Positions 23,551-31,815 are shown, numbered from the stretch's first letter. The stretch is DNA of 32,452 bases from Flemingiibacterium sp045644145 (GCA_045644145.1 JAZRGK010000003.1:1-32452); one strand, 5' to 3'. The notes: generated by a model from the letters alone, not told the origin. Made by a program: numbers and translations.

Positions 23551-25416
23551 ATGTGTAAAAACGGATTCAAACGGACTATGATCATACTGACGGTGATCTG
23601 CGTGATCTTCTACGCCGCCGTCGGTGTATCATCAGACTCGGGAGAGGACGGAAGTCTGTCAATTTTCAACTTCATATCGCTTTTCGGCGGCGTTGCCATG
23701 TTTCTTTTCGGTATGGATTATATGGGCAAGGGACTTGAAAAGAGCGCCGGCGGTTCTCTTGAAAGAATCCTCGAAAAGCTCACAAGCAATCCCATAAAGG
23801 GTGTACTGCTCGGTGCTATCGTTACCGCGGTAATTCAGTCCTCGGGCGCTACCACGGTTATGGTGGTGGGATTTGTAAACTCAGGTATTATGAAGCTTAC
23901 TCAGGCTATCGGTATCATCATGGGTGCCAACATCGGTACTACCGCAACTGCATGGATCCTTACCCTTGCAGGCGGTGACGGAAGCAGCGGAAGCGTGATC
24001 ATGGATCTTCTCAAAGCAAACAATCTTGCCGCTATTTCCGCATTTATCGGTATTCTCATGATAATGTTTGCAAAAAGCGGACGGAAGAAGGATATCGGCG
24101 GTATCTTTATCGGATTTGCCGTTCTTATGTTCGGTATGACCATGATGACCGAGGCGCTTTCTCCCCTGAAGCATAATGCACAGTTCGCCGAGATTCTGGC
24201 GCTCTTTACCAATCCTATCCTCGGTATCCTTGCAGGTGCGGTGATAACTACCATCATGCAGTCGTCCTCGGCATCCGTAGGTATTATGCAGGCGATCTCC
24301 GCAACCGGTGCGCTTTCCTTCGGTGCGGCGATTCCCATGATCATGGGTCAGAACATCGGAAGCACCACCACCGCTATGATCTCCACCATCGGTGCAGGAA
24401 TAAACGCAAAGCGCACCGCGGCAGTGCATTTCTACTTCAATGTTATCGGTACATTCATATTCCTTGTGGGATACTATGCGCTTGACGCCATATTCGACTT
24501 CGGGCTTGATAAGGTGCAGGTGAATTCCACTACCATAGCGATAACACATACTATTTTCAATATCTCGACAACTATTCTCCTGCTTCCGTTCTACAAGCTT
24601 CTCGGAAAGCTTGCAGAGGCTACCGTAAAGAGTTCCAAGGACAAGAAAGCGTCCCACACCGAGCAGCCTCTTCTCGACGAGCGTTTTCTCGCAACTCCTT
24701 CCTTTGCGCTTGAACAGTGCGTATCCGTTATGGGCAAAATGGCTGATCTTTCGGTGCAGAGCATCAACAAAGCAATGGATCTGGTGGAAAAGTATACCGA
24801 TGCCGATGCTGAGGTTATAAAAGAGCTTGAACACGAGGTGGATATGTACGAGGACAAGCTTGGCACATATCTCGTGAAGCTGTCCTCGAAGGATCTTTCT
24901 CTTGAAGACTCCAAAACCGCAACCCGTTTACTTCATAATATCGGCGATCTTGAGCGCATAAGCGACCATGCCGTAAACATTCAGGAAGCGGCGGCGGAAA
25001 TGAGCAAGAAGGGAATCACATTCTCTGCCGATGCTAAAAAGGAGCTTAAAACAATATCCCTTGCAGTGTCTGAGATATTAAGCCTTACCTACGACGCTCT
25101 TATTTCCAAGGATCTGCGTGCGGCGACACACATTGAGCCGCTGGAGCAGGTTATCGACGACCTTAAGGAGCAGATAAGAGAGAAGCACATCGACCGTTTG
25201 CAGGGCGGCAAGTGCACCATCGAGCTTGGCTTTATCCTCTCCGACCTTCTCACAAACTACGAGCGCGTGTCCGACCACTGCTCCAATATCGCCGCTTGTA
25301 TGATCAAGGCGGCGGAGCAGTCCTACGACATGCACAAGTATCTTGCTGAGCTTAAGCAAGGCAACACATTCATGGACGAATACCGTGCATGTGCCGCAAA
25401 GTATGCCATTGACTAA
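23551..25416 (+). CDS. Na/Pi cotransporter with PhoU-like C-terminal domain
   Basis: A 621-residue Na+/phosphate cotransporter of the NptA/YjbB group. The membrane half contains the duplicated family signatures: QSSGATT with GANIGTT in repeat one, and QSSSASVG with GQNIGSTTTA in repeat two. From about residue 385 to 600 comes an all-helical cytoplasmic PhoU-like domain of two bundles, with paired acidic motifs such as ELEHEVDMYED and LERISDHAVNI, expected to bind metal and monitor transport. ATG 23551 is chosen (AAGGAG 6 nt before); an ATG at 23521 overlaps the kinase and has no ribosome-binding site. It is third in the two-component operon, and its transcript ends at a terminator inside the convergent deacetylase gene. 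Confidence 0.92.
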   Translation: MCKNGFKRTMIILTVICVIFYAAVGVSSDSGEDGSLSIFNFISLFGGVAMFLFGMDYMGKGLEKSAGGSLERILEKLTSNPIKGVLLGAIVTAVIQSSGATTVMVVGFVNSGIMKLTQAIGIIMGANIGTTATAWILTLAGGDGSSGSVIMDLLKANNLAAISAFIGILMIMFAKSGRKKDIGGIFIGFAVLMFGMTMMTEALSPLKHNAQFAEILALFTNPILGILAGAVITTIMQSSSASVGIMQAISATGALSFGAAIPMIMGQNIGSTTTAMISTIGAGINAKRTAAVHFYFNVIGTFIFLVGYYALDAIFDFGLDKVQVNSTTIAITHTIFNISTTILLLPFYKLLGKLAEATVKSSKDKKASHTEQPLLDERFLATPSFALEQCVSVMGKMADLSVQSINKAMDLVEKYTDADAEVIKELEHEVDMYEDKLGTYLVKLSSKDLSLEDSKTATRLLHNIGDLERISDHAVNIQEAAAEMSKKGITFSADAKKELKTISLAVSEILSLTYDALISKDLRAATHIEPLEQVIDDLKEQIREKHIDRLQGGKCTIELGFILSDLLTNYERVSDHCSNIAACMIKAAEQSYDMHKYLAELKQGNTFMDEYRACAAKYAID

Positions 25417-25418
25417 TG

Positions 25419-26105
25419 TCAATCACCTAAAATAAGCTCCGAAACGGTTACGAATTCGTAGCCGTTTCTTTTTAATTCGGGGATAAATCTCCGTATGGCT
25501 TCGGGTGTGGGGCTGTCGTGACCTATAAAATCGTGGCAGAGTATGATAGAGCCGGATTTTGTGTTGTTTAGTACCGTTTCCACTATCTTATCGGTGGTTG
25601 GATGCGCCCAGTCCCTGGTGTCCACCGTCCATAAAACCACTTCGTAGTCAAGCTCAGCCGCCGCTTGCCGTACGGTATCGCTGTACTTTCCCTCAGGCGG
25701 GCGGAAAAGTCTGGTGCGGTATTCCGCAAGCTCGAAAATAAGCTCCTCTGTGTCTGAAAGCTCGGATATGAGTGTATCCTTTGATATTTCCGTAAGATGG
25801 GGATGCGACCATGTGTGGCTTGCTACCTCGTGCCCCTCGGATATCTCACGGAGTATCAGCTCGGGATAACGCTCCGCAAGCTGTCCTACAACAAAAAATG
25901 TTGCCTTGATGTCCTCTTCTTTCAAAATATCAAGTATCTCGGGTGTATACTTGTAGTGAGGACCGTCATCAAAGGTAAGCGCTATTTTTTTACTGCCGTT
26001 TTCGCAGGAAAAGTAAACGTCCGCAAGCTCTGCTTCCGATGCGGATATCTGGGTGCAGAGAAGAATAAGGACGGCGAGGGCTGAAATTATCCTAAGGTAT
26101 CGCAT
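25419..26105 (-). CDS. Polysaccharide deacetylase (CE4, NodB-like), exported
   Basis: A 228-residue carbohydrate esterase family 4 enzyme that removes N-acetyl groups from peptidoglycan or another amino-sugar polymer. A signal peptide (about 1-23) precedes the NodB domain, with TFDDG (Asp46, metal-binding Asp47), HxxxH (His97, His101), RPPEG, DTRDW and the C-terminal LCHDF with its His. All five catalytic motifs are present, so it should be active. Its start overlaps the end of the upstream deacetylase gene by 19 bp, so the two are co-transcribed and translationally linked. Its 3' end contains a terminator for the opposite strand. Confidence 0.92.
   Translation of the reverse strand: MRYLRIISALAVLILLCTQISASEAELADVYFSCENGSKKIALTFDDGPHYKYTPEILDILKEEDIKATFFVVGQLAERYPELILREISEGHEVASHTWSHPHLTEISKDTLISELSDTEELIFELAEYRTRLFRPPEGKYSDTVRQAAAELDYEVVLWTVDTRDWAHPTTDKIVETVLNNTKSGSIILCHDFIGHDSPTPEAIRRFIPELKRNGYEFVTVSELILGD
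25441..25473 (+). terminator. Plus-strand terminator inside the deacetylase coding end
   Basis: A 12-bp stem (25441-25452 with 25457-25468, one G-U) around AATT, then five T residues. It lies 25 bp after the Na/Pi cotransporter stop, wholly inside the last codons of the convergent deacetylase gene (encoding KRNGYEFVTV), so the same bases serve as code and as terminator. Confidence 0.88.
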
Positions 26106-26872
26106 AGTTCCGTAATCTGGCCTATTCTGTAGCCTGCCGCCTTTACGGTGGTGAGAAATTCATCGAGAATAGCGGCGTTTGTGGCGGATGTGGGGTGTAA
26201 GAGCAGTATTTCGCCGTTGTGGAGTCTGGTGGTGAGCTTTTTTAGTGCCGCATCGGGGGACGGCTGCTTACTATTGTCCCAATCGGCGTATGCACAGCTC
26301 CAGAATACGGTCTTATACCCCATATCATTTAAAATTTTCATGTTGTTCTCGGAAAAACATCCTTCCGGCGGCCGGTACAGCTTCGCCATCTTCTCGCCGG
26401 TAAGCTCAAAACATAGATTTTCAAGCCCGTGAAGCTCTTTTTCGAAATCCTCTCTACTCGCTTTTGACATGTTCCGATGTGACATGGTGTGATTTGCCAC
26501 CGTGTGGCCTTCCGCAAACATACGTCTTATAAGGTCGGTGTTTTCCTTTATAACGTGCTCTAAAACGAAAAAAGTGCCCTCTGCTCCGTGCTTTTTCAGC
26601 GTATCTAGGACTTTTGCCACATTACCGTTCTCGTATCCCACGTCAAAGGTCAGATATATTACCTTGTCTGCGCAGTCGTCACCGTGCTCATGATCCACGG
26701 CGATTCCGCCGTACTTTTCCACAAAAGCAAGCTCCGAGGGGACGGGCGGCTGAGTGTGAGAATCGTTTGGCTTACAGTACCAGCGAAGCTCTGTGCTGTT
26801 TGCCGACACAGCGCAGATAAACAGTACCGCAAACGCTAAAGCCGCCGAAAAAATCCGTATTGCTCTTTTCAT
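26087..26872 (-). CDS. pdaA: PdaA-like polysaccharide deacetylase
   Basis: A 261-residue CE4 protein with a signal peptide/anchor (about 1-24). The TFDVGYENG motif (Asp77; Val78 where most CE4 enzymes have a metal-binding Asp) parallels TFDNGYENG of Bacillus PdaA. HTMSH (His128, His132), YRPPEGCFSE and GYKTVFWSCAYADW also match PdaA. PdaA deacetylates muramic acid residues to make the muramic-delta-lactam of spore cortex, so this gene points to an endospore former. Residue 78 is a hydrophobic substitution of a kind seen in this subgroup. The nearest AAGGAA is about 16 nt before ATG and can pair with CCTT between them, so translation may be low or regulated. No clear promoter was identified. 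Confidence 0.85.
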   Translation of the reverse strand: MKRAIRIFSAALAFAVLFICAVSANSTELRWYCKPNDSHTQPPVPSELAFVEKYGGIAVDHEHGDDCADKVIYLTFDVGYENGNVAKVLDTLKKHGAEGTFFVLEHVIKENTDLIRRMFAEGHTVANHTMSHRNMSKASREDFEKELHGLENLCFELTGEKMAKLYRPPEGCFSENNMKILNDMGYKTVFWSCAYADWDNSKQPSPDAALKKLTTRLHNGEILLLHPTSATNAAILDEFLTTVKAAGYRIGQITELCDTLG

Positions 26873-26981
26873 TTGCTAAGGTGAATTTTCCTTTCGTTTT
26901 GAATAAGTCCCATTCGTTTATGCGTACGTCAAAAACAGAACGGAACACAAATAAATTTCCCGATTTTTTTATAAAATAACC

Positions 26982-27010
26982 TTGATTTTTCTGCATAAAT
27001 AGGTTATAAT
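26982..27010 (+). promoter_or_regulatory. Upstream promoter (P1) of the arginine operon
   Basis: TTGATT (26982-26987), a 17-bp spacer and TATAAT (27005-27010). It points toward argG and would give a leader of about 190 nt that passes through the ARG-box-like sites. No strong hairpin or terminator was seen in that leader. Confidence 0.6.
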
Positions 27011-27084
27011 ATAAGAAGTTGTAATTTCTTTGATGAACCATGCATAATCGCTTCGATATTCACTTGGTTTATACATATTTATAA

Positions 27085-27121
27085 CATTTGAATAAAACAT
27101 ACCGATGAATATTTATGCATT
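27085..27121. promoter_or_regulatory. ARG-box-like sites (ArgR/AhrC operator candidate)
   Basis: GATGAATATTTATGCATT at 27104-27121 matches the Bacillus ARG box (CATGAATAAAAATKCAAK) except at the first base, three central bases and one near the end. A second, partial site with TGAATAAAA lies just upstream at about 27085-27100. The pair sits 18 bp upstream of the P2 -35 box and inside the P1 transcript, so bound ArgR could repress both promoters when arginine is plentiful. Confidence 0.6.
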
Positions 27122-27138
27122 ATTATGCCATAATTATC

Positions 27139-27167
27139 TTGCAAATATGCAAAAAACGGCGTATAAT
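27139..27167 (+). promoter_or_regulatory. Proximal promoter (P2) of the arginine operon
   Basis: TTGCAA (27139-27144), a 17-bp spacer and a perfect TATAAT (27162-27167), 40 bp upstream of argG. Confidence 0.8.
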
Positions 27168-27206
27168 GTATGTATAATAAAAATCATAATAAACGAGGTA
27201 CATAAA

Positions 27207-28436
27207 ATGGACAAGAAAAACATCAAAAAAGTAGTGCTTGCGTATTCCGGCGGACTTGATACTTCTATTATCATTCCGTGGCTTAAGGAAAACTACAACA
27301 ACTGCGAGGTTATTGCTGTTTCCGGTGACGTAGGTCAGGGAACAGAGCTTGACGGTCTTGAAGAGAAGGCTATAAAGACCGGCGCTTCCAAGCTCTACAT
27401 TGAGGATCTTAAAGAGGAATATATCACCGACTATATTTGGCCCTGCCTTAAGGCTGATGCTAAGTACGAGGATTACCTTCTCGGTACTTCCCATGCACGT
27501 CCCTGCATCGCAAAGCGTCTTGTTGAGATAGCTATCGCTGAAGGCGCTGACGCTATCTGCCACGGCTGTACCGGTAAGGGTAACGACCAGGTTCGCTTCG
27601 AGCTTACCATTAAGGCGTTCGCTCCTGATATGGCTATCATCGCTCCTTGGCGCGAGTGGGATATCAAGTCCCGCGACGAGGAGATCGACTACGCAGAGGC
27701 TCACAATATTCCCCTTAAGATAAACCGCGAAACCAACTATTCTAAGGACAAGAACCTCTGGCATCTGTCCCACGAGGGTATGGATCTCGAATCCCCTGCA
27801 AATGAGCCGCAGTACAACAAGCCCGGCTTCCTTGAGCTTGGCGTATCCCCCGAGCAGGCTCCCGTCAAGCCCACCTACGTTAAGATTCACTTCGAGAAGG
27901 GCGTTCCCACCGCAGTTGACGGCAAGGAAATGGCTCCCGTTGAGCTTGTTACCTACCTCAATGAGATCGGCGGCGCAAACGGTATCGGACTTCTTGACAT
28001 CGTTGAGAACCGCCTTGTGGGTATGAAGAGCCGCGGCGTGTATGAAACTCCTGCAGGTACTATCCTTTATAAGGCTCACAACGTACTCGAAACCATCACT
28101 CTCGATAAGGAAACCTTCCACTTTATGCAGGCTCAGATCGCTCCCAAGATGGCTGATCTCTGCTATAACGGTCAGTGGTTCACTCCTTTAAGAGAGGCGC
28201 TCTGCTCCTTTGTTGACAAGGTAAACGAAACCGTTACCGGTGACGTAACCCTGAAGCTCTACAAGGGCAACATCATTAACGCAGGCGTTACCTCTCCCTA
28301 CACCCTCTATGACGAGCAGACCGCATCCTTCGGCGAGGACGAGGATTACAACCAGGCTGACTCCAGAGGCTTTATCAACCTGTTCGGCCTTCCGATCAAG
28401 GTTAAGGCAAAGCTTGATGCAAAGCGCGGTAACTAA
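27207..28436 (+). CDS. argG: Argininosuccinate synthase
   Basis: A 409-residue ATP-dependent ligase joining citrulline and aspartate to argininosuccinate, the penultimate step of arginine synthesis. The P-loop-like AYSGGLDTS is near the N terminus, and HGCTGKGNDQVRFE matches the family signature. The citrulline/aspartate-binding region with REWDI and NLWHLSHEG is intact, and the length is normal. ATG 27207 is chosen because GAGG lies 8 nt before it and family proteins start here; the frame is open upstream to 27105 but unsupported. It is the first gene of argG-argH-argC-SDR-argJ, with two promoters and ARG-box-like sites upstream. Codon use is strongly biased toward a small set of codons, suggesting high expression. 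Confidence 0.97.
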   Translation: MDKKNIKKVVLAYSGGLDTSIIIPWLKENYNNCEVIAVSGDVGQGTELDGLEEKAIKTGASKLYIEDLKEEYITDYIWPCLKADAKYEDYLLGTSHARPCIAKRLVEIAIAEGADAICHGCTGKGNDQVRFELTIKAFAPDMAIIAPWREWDIKSRDEEIDYAEAHNIPLKINRETNYSKDKNLWHLSHEGMDLESPANEPQYNKPGFLELGVSPEQAPVKPTYVKIHFEKGVPTAVDGKEMAPVELVTYLNEIGGANGIGLLDIVENRLVGMKSRGVYETPAGTILYKAHNVLETITLDKETFHFMQAQIAPKMADLCYNGQWFTPLREALCSFVDKVNETVTGDVTLKLYKGNIINAGVTSPYTLYDEQTASFGEDEDYNQADSRGFINLFGLPIKVKAKLDAKRGN

Positions 28437-28468
28437 GCGTTGTCGGTTTGACAAAAAGACATCGTAGC

Positions 28469-28545
28469 GGGCGGATATGGAATCCGCCCCTACAGTATGT
28501 TTGATAACGTACGGCAAGCGGTGGGGGACGATTCCATATCGTCCC
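28469..28545. repeat. Pair of inverted palindromic units between argG and argH
   Basis: Hairpin one (GGGCGGAT 28469-28476, ATCCGCCC 28482-28489) and hairpin two (GGGACGAT 28525-28532, ATCGTCCC 28538-28545) are near-exact inverted copies of each other, and their 5-nt loops are perfectly complementary. Hairpin one is followed by CCCCTACAGT, also found after a hairpin at 9309-9354. This looks like a dispersed REP/MITE-like palindromic element inserted in the operon spacer. In RNA it could fold into one 77-nt arm or two kissing hairpins. Confidence 0.6.
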
Positions 28546-28603
28546 GACCATTGCCTGATTCACACTCCCCCAAAGGGGAAATTTTTGGTTTTCAGAACAA
28601 TAT

Positions 28604-28626
28604 GAAAGGACGCGGACAATTCCGCG
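28604..28626 (+). promoter_or_regulatory. Hairpin between ribosome-binding site and argH start
   Basis: GAAAGGA at 28604-28610 is followed at once by the perfect hairpin CGCGGA-CAAT-TCCGCG (28611-28626), then 11 nt to ATG 28638. Without the hairpin the Shine-Dalgarno sequence is 27 nt away, too far; folded, it is about 11 nt from the ATG. The structure may thus create the functional initiation site. Confidence 0.4.
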
Positions 28627-28637
28627 AAGAACATAAA

Positions 28638-30017
28638 ATGAAGCTCTGGCAAGGACGTTTTAAAAAGGATGTTGATTCCCGTGTGAACGACTTCAACTCC
28701 TCTATTTCTTTTGACGGTCGCATGTACCGTCAGGATATAACCGGCTCTATAGCTCACGCTACCATGCTCGGTGAATGTGGAATTATCGACAAAAGCGAGG
28801 CTGACAAAATCGTCTCGGCGCTTGGCGAAATCCTCTCAGATATCGAGTCCGGCAAGCAGGAGTTTTCCGTTGACGCCGAGGATATACACATGAATATCGA
28901 AACCATCTTGACTAGCCGTATCGGCGACACCGGTAAGCGTTTGCACACCGCAAGAAGCCGAAACGATCAGGTAGCACTGGATATTCGTATGTATCTGCTC
29001 GACGAGATAAAGGTAATAAAGGGACGTGTTCTTGACCTGCTTTCCGCTATCTCCGATAAAGCGAAGCTTCATACGGACACCGTAATGGCAGCCTACACGC
29101 ATCTTCAGCGTGCACAGCCCGTTACCTTTGCGCACTACATCCTTGCATACGCCCAGATGCTTATGCGTGACTACGACAGACTTTCGGACACCGAACGCCG
29201 CACAGCGGTCATGCCTCTCGGCTCGGGCGCACTTGCTTCCACAACCTACCCAATAAACCGTGAGAGAGTGGCGGAGCTGCTCGGATTCCCCACAGTTACC
29301 GAGAACTCCATTGACGGCGTTTCCGACAGAGATTTTGTTTTGGAGCTGTCAAGCGATCTTTCGCTTCTCATGATGCACATGAGCCGCTTCTCCGAGGAGA
29401 TCATTCTCTGGTGCTCGTCCGAGTTCGGATTTATTGAGCTTGACGATGCCTTTTCCACCGGCTCGTCCATTATGCCCCAGAAGAAGAACCCCGACGTTGC
29501 CGAGCTTGTGCGCGGAAAGACGGGCAGAGTATACGGCGACATGATGGCGCTCTATTCCATGATGAAATCGCTCCCCCTTGCATACAACAAGGATATGCAG
29601 GAGGATAAGGAAGCTATATTCGATGCCATCGACAACACGCTTATCTGCCTTGAGGTGTTCACCTCTATGTTCGCCACCATGACGGTTCGCGCAGACAGAT
29701 TAAGACGTGGCGCGGCGCAGGGATTCATCAACGCCACCGACCTTGCGGACTATCTTGTTAAGAAGGGCATGCCCTTCCGTGACGCCTACAAGATTTCGGG
29801 CACGCTGGTTGCGTATTGCATCGACAACGGAAAGACTCTCGAGGAGCTTTCCATTGCCGAGCTTCGCGATGTGTGCGACATATTCGATGAGGACGTTTAC
29901 GCGGCTATCGACCTTATGAACTGCGTAAACGGACGTAAGGTGCGCGGCGGTCCTGCAAATGAATCGGTAATGCGTCAAATTGAGATTGTGGACAAATTCC
30001 TGGAGGAAAACAAATGA
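28638..30017 (+). CDS. argH: Argininosuccinate lyase
   Basis: A 459-residue lyase splitting argininosuccinate into arginine and fumarate, the last step of arginine synthesis. It belongs to the fumarase/aspartase superfamily and shows TARSRNDQV (HTARSRNDQ), the catalytic-loop signature GSSIMPQKKNPDVAE and the helical C-terminal domain, at normal length. The start MKLWQGRF is canonical, and the open upstream extension to 28497 covers the palindromic repeat and is unlikely to be translated. Its TGA overlaps the argC start by 4 bp (ATGA). Confidence 0.96.
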   Translation: MKLWQGRFKKDVDSRVNDFNSSISFDGRMYRQDITGSIAHATMLGECGIIDKSEADKIVSALGEILSDIESGKQEFSVDAEDIHMNIETILTSRIGDTGKRLHTARSRNDQVALDIRMYLLDEIKVIKGRVLDLLSAISDKAKLHTDTVMAAYTHLQRAQPVTFAHYILAYAQMLMRDYDRLSDTERRTAVMPLGSGALASTTYPINRERVAELLGFPTVTENSIDGVSDRDFVLELSSDLSLLMMHMSRFSEEIILWCSSEFGFIELDDAFSTGSSIMPQKKNPDVAELVRGKTGRVYGDMMALYSMMKSLPLAYNKDMQEDKEAIFDAIDNTLICLEVFTSMFATMTVRADRLRRGAAQGFINATDLADYLVKKGMPFRDAYKISGTLVAYCIDNGKTLEELSIAELRDVCDIFDEDVYAAIDLMNCVNGRKVRGGPANESVMRQIEIVDKFLEENK

Positions 30018-31057
30018 TTAAAGTCGGAATTATCGGCGCAACGGGCTACGCGGGAGCGGAGCTTGCGCGCATACTTGTAAATCATCCCGAAGTAAAGATC
30101 GAGGCTGTGGTTTCCGTTTCCAACACGGGCGAACAGCTTGACCGTATCTACCCCAATCTTAAAGAGATTCTCCCTATGACTCTTGAGGGCGTGGACGAGA
30201 TAATTCCGCGCTGTGACGTGGTGTTCGCTTCCGTCCCCCACGGTGTGTCCGAGGAAATGGCGGTAAAATGCAAGGCGGCAGGCGCGGTGCTTATCGACCT
30301 TGGTGCGGACTTCCGTCTGCATAATGAAGCAGATTACAATAAGTGGTACGGCAAGGAGTACATGCACCCTGAGCTTCATAATGAGGCTGTTTACTCCATT
30401 CCCGAGCTTCACAGAGCCGAGGTTAAGGATGCTCCGATCATCGGAAATCCCGGATGCTATCCAACTTCCATCTCCCTTGCGCTTATGCCTGCAATAAAGG
30501 CAGGTATCATCGAAACCGACCACGTTATAATCGACTCAAAGTCCGGTGTTACCGGTGCCGGACGCGGACTTACTCAGGGCACACATTACCCCGACACCAA
30601 CGAAGCCTTCGCGGCGTACAAAGCCGGTGCACACAGACACACCCCCGAGATCGAGCAGACTCTCACATATCTTGCAGGTTCGCCCGTTAAGGTTACGTTC
30701 GTCCCCCACCTGCTTCCCGTAAACCGCGGAATCGAGTCTACCGTATACGCAAGGCTCACCGAAAAAGGCGCGGCTATGACCGATGCCGAGCTTCACGCGG
30801 TATGGTGTGAGGCATATAAAGATGAAAAGTTTGTAAGAATCGAAAAGCTCGGCTCTTACGCTAACATAAAGAACGTAAAAATGTCCAACTACTGCGACAT
30901 TTCCATTCACCGCGACGCTCACGCGGACACGCTTATCATATCGTCCTGCATCGACAATATGGTAAAGGGCGCGGCAGGTCAGGCGATACAGAATATGAAC
31001 ATCCGCTTCGGGCTCCCCGAGGATACGGGACTTCATATGGTCCCCCCGGCGTTTTGA
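30014..31057 (+). CDS. argC: N-acetyl-gamma-glutamyl-phosphate reductase
   Basis: A 347-residue NADPH-dependent reductase making N-acetylglutamate semialdehyde from N-acetylglutamyl phosphate. GATGYAGAELARIL is the nucleotide-binding loop, the active-site Cys lies in GNPGCYPT, and HRHTPEIEQ carries the conserved His. GGAGG lies 7 nt before ATG inside the end of argH, so translation is coupled. In Bacillus-type operons argC leads (argCJB); here argG-argH precede it. Confidence 0.96.
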   Translation: MIKVGIIGATGYAGAELARILVNHPEVKIEAVVSVSNTGEQLDRIYPNLKEILPMTLEGVDEIIPRCDVVFASVPHGVSEEMAVKCKAAGAVLIDLGADFRLHNEADYNKWYGKEYMHPELHNEAVYSIPELHRAEVKDAPIIGNPGCYPTSISLALMPAIKAGIIETDHVIIDSKSGVTGAGRGLTQGTHYPDTNEAFAAYKAGAHRHTPEIEQTLTYLAGSPVKVTFVPHLLPVNRGIESTVYARLTEKGAAMTDAELHAVWCEAYKDEKFVRIEKLGSYANIKNVKMSNYCDISIHRDAHADTLIISSCIDNMVKGAAGQAIQNMNIRFGLPEDTGLHMVPPAF

Positions 31058-31060
31058 TCT

Positions 31061-31783
31061 ATGGATACCGTACTTATTACGGGCGCGTCAAGGGGAATCG
31101 GACGGGCGGCGGCGGAGTATTACGGTGAGCGCGGCTATCGCGTGATCGTAAACTATAATAACTCCGAGGAAGCGGCAAAAGAGGTTGCGGCGCATATAAA
31201 CTCCCACGGCGGCGAGGCGCATATTTTTAAGGCGGACGTTGGCACTATAGAGGACTGCGAGGCGCTTGTAAAATTCGCGGCAAGCTTCGAAAATCGTATC
31301 GACGTGCTTGTTAACAACGCGGCGGTGGATGAGATGATGCCCTTTGACATGCTTTCCCCCGAACGTGAGCGGCGGCTTTTCGATGTTAACCTTTTCGGCA
31401 CGATGAACTGTGCAAGATTCACTGTACCGTATATGGTGAGAGAGAAAAAGGGAAGTATAGTCAATATTTCGTCCATTTGGGGCGAGGTTGGCGCTTCCTG
31501 CGAGGTGCAGTATTCCGCATCCAAGGCGGCGATCATCGGATTCACCAAAGCTCTTGCAAAGGAGCTGGTGCCGTCGAGAATAACTGTAAACTGCGTATCC
31601 CCCGGTGTTATCGACACCGATATGAATAAAAACGTAAGCGAAGCTGATATGGAAGCCTTCGTTTCCGAGATACCAATGGCAAGACAAGGCACACCGAAAG
31701 AGGTTGCCGAATGTATATATTTTCTCAGCCGTCAGAGCTACGTTACCGGTCAGGTGCTTGGCGTAAACGGCGGATATGTATAA
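31061..31783 (+). CDS. Short-chain dehydrogenase/reductase, FabG-like
   Basis: A 240-residue classical SDR. The cofactor loop is TGASRGIG (near 7-14), the NNAG position reads NNAA, the catalytic Ser is in ISSIWG, and Tyr/Lys are in YSASKAA. The Asn/Ser/Tyr/Lys tetrad is complete, and the PG motif and VNGGYV end are typical of 3-oxoacyl-ACP reductases. It sits 3 bp after argC with no recognisable ribosome-binding site, so it must rely on translational coupling. Its place between argC and argJ is unexpected, and its substrate is unknown; a metabolic link to arginine synthesis is not evident. Confidence 0.88.
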   Translation: MDTVLITGASRGIGRAAAEYYGERGYRVIVNYNNSEEAAKEVAAHINSHGGEAHIFKADVGTIEDCEALVKFAASFENRIDVLVNNAAVDEMMPFDMLSPERERRLFDVNLFGTMNCARFTVPYMVREKKGSIVNISSIWGEVGASCEVQYSASKAAIIGFTKALAKELVPSRITVNCVSPGVIDTDMNKNVSEADMEAFVSEIPMARQGTPKEVAECIYFLSRQSYVTGQVLGVNGGYV

Positions 31784-31815
31784 ACGTATTTGACGTTCAA
31801 TGAAAGGATTAAAAA

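Noticed and set aside
26614..26820. Arg-rich 68-codon frame opposite pdaA
   Set aside because: Shadow frame of a clearly conserved gene.
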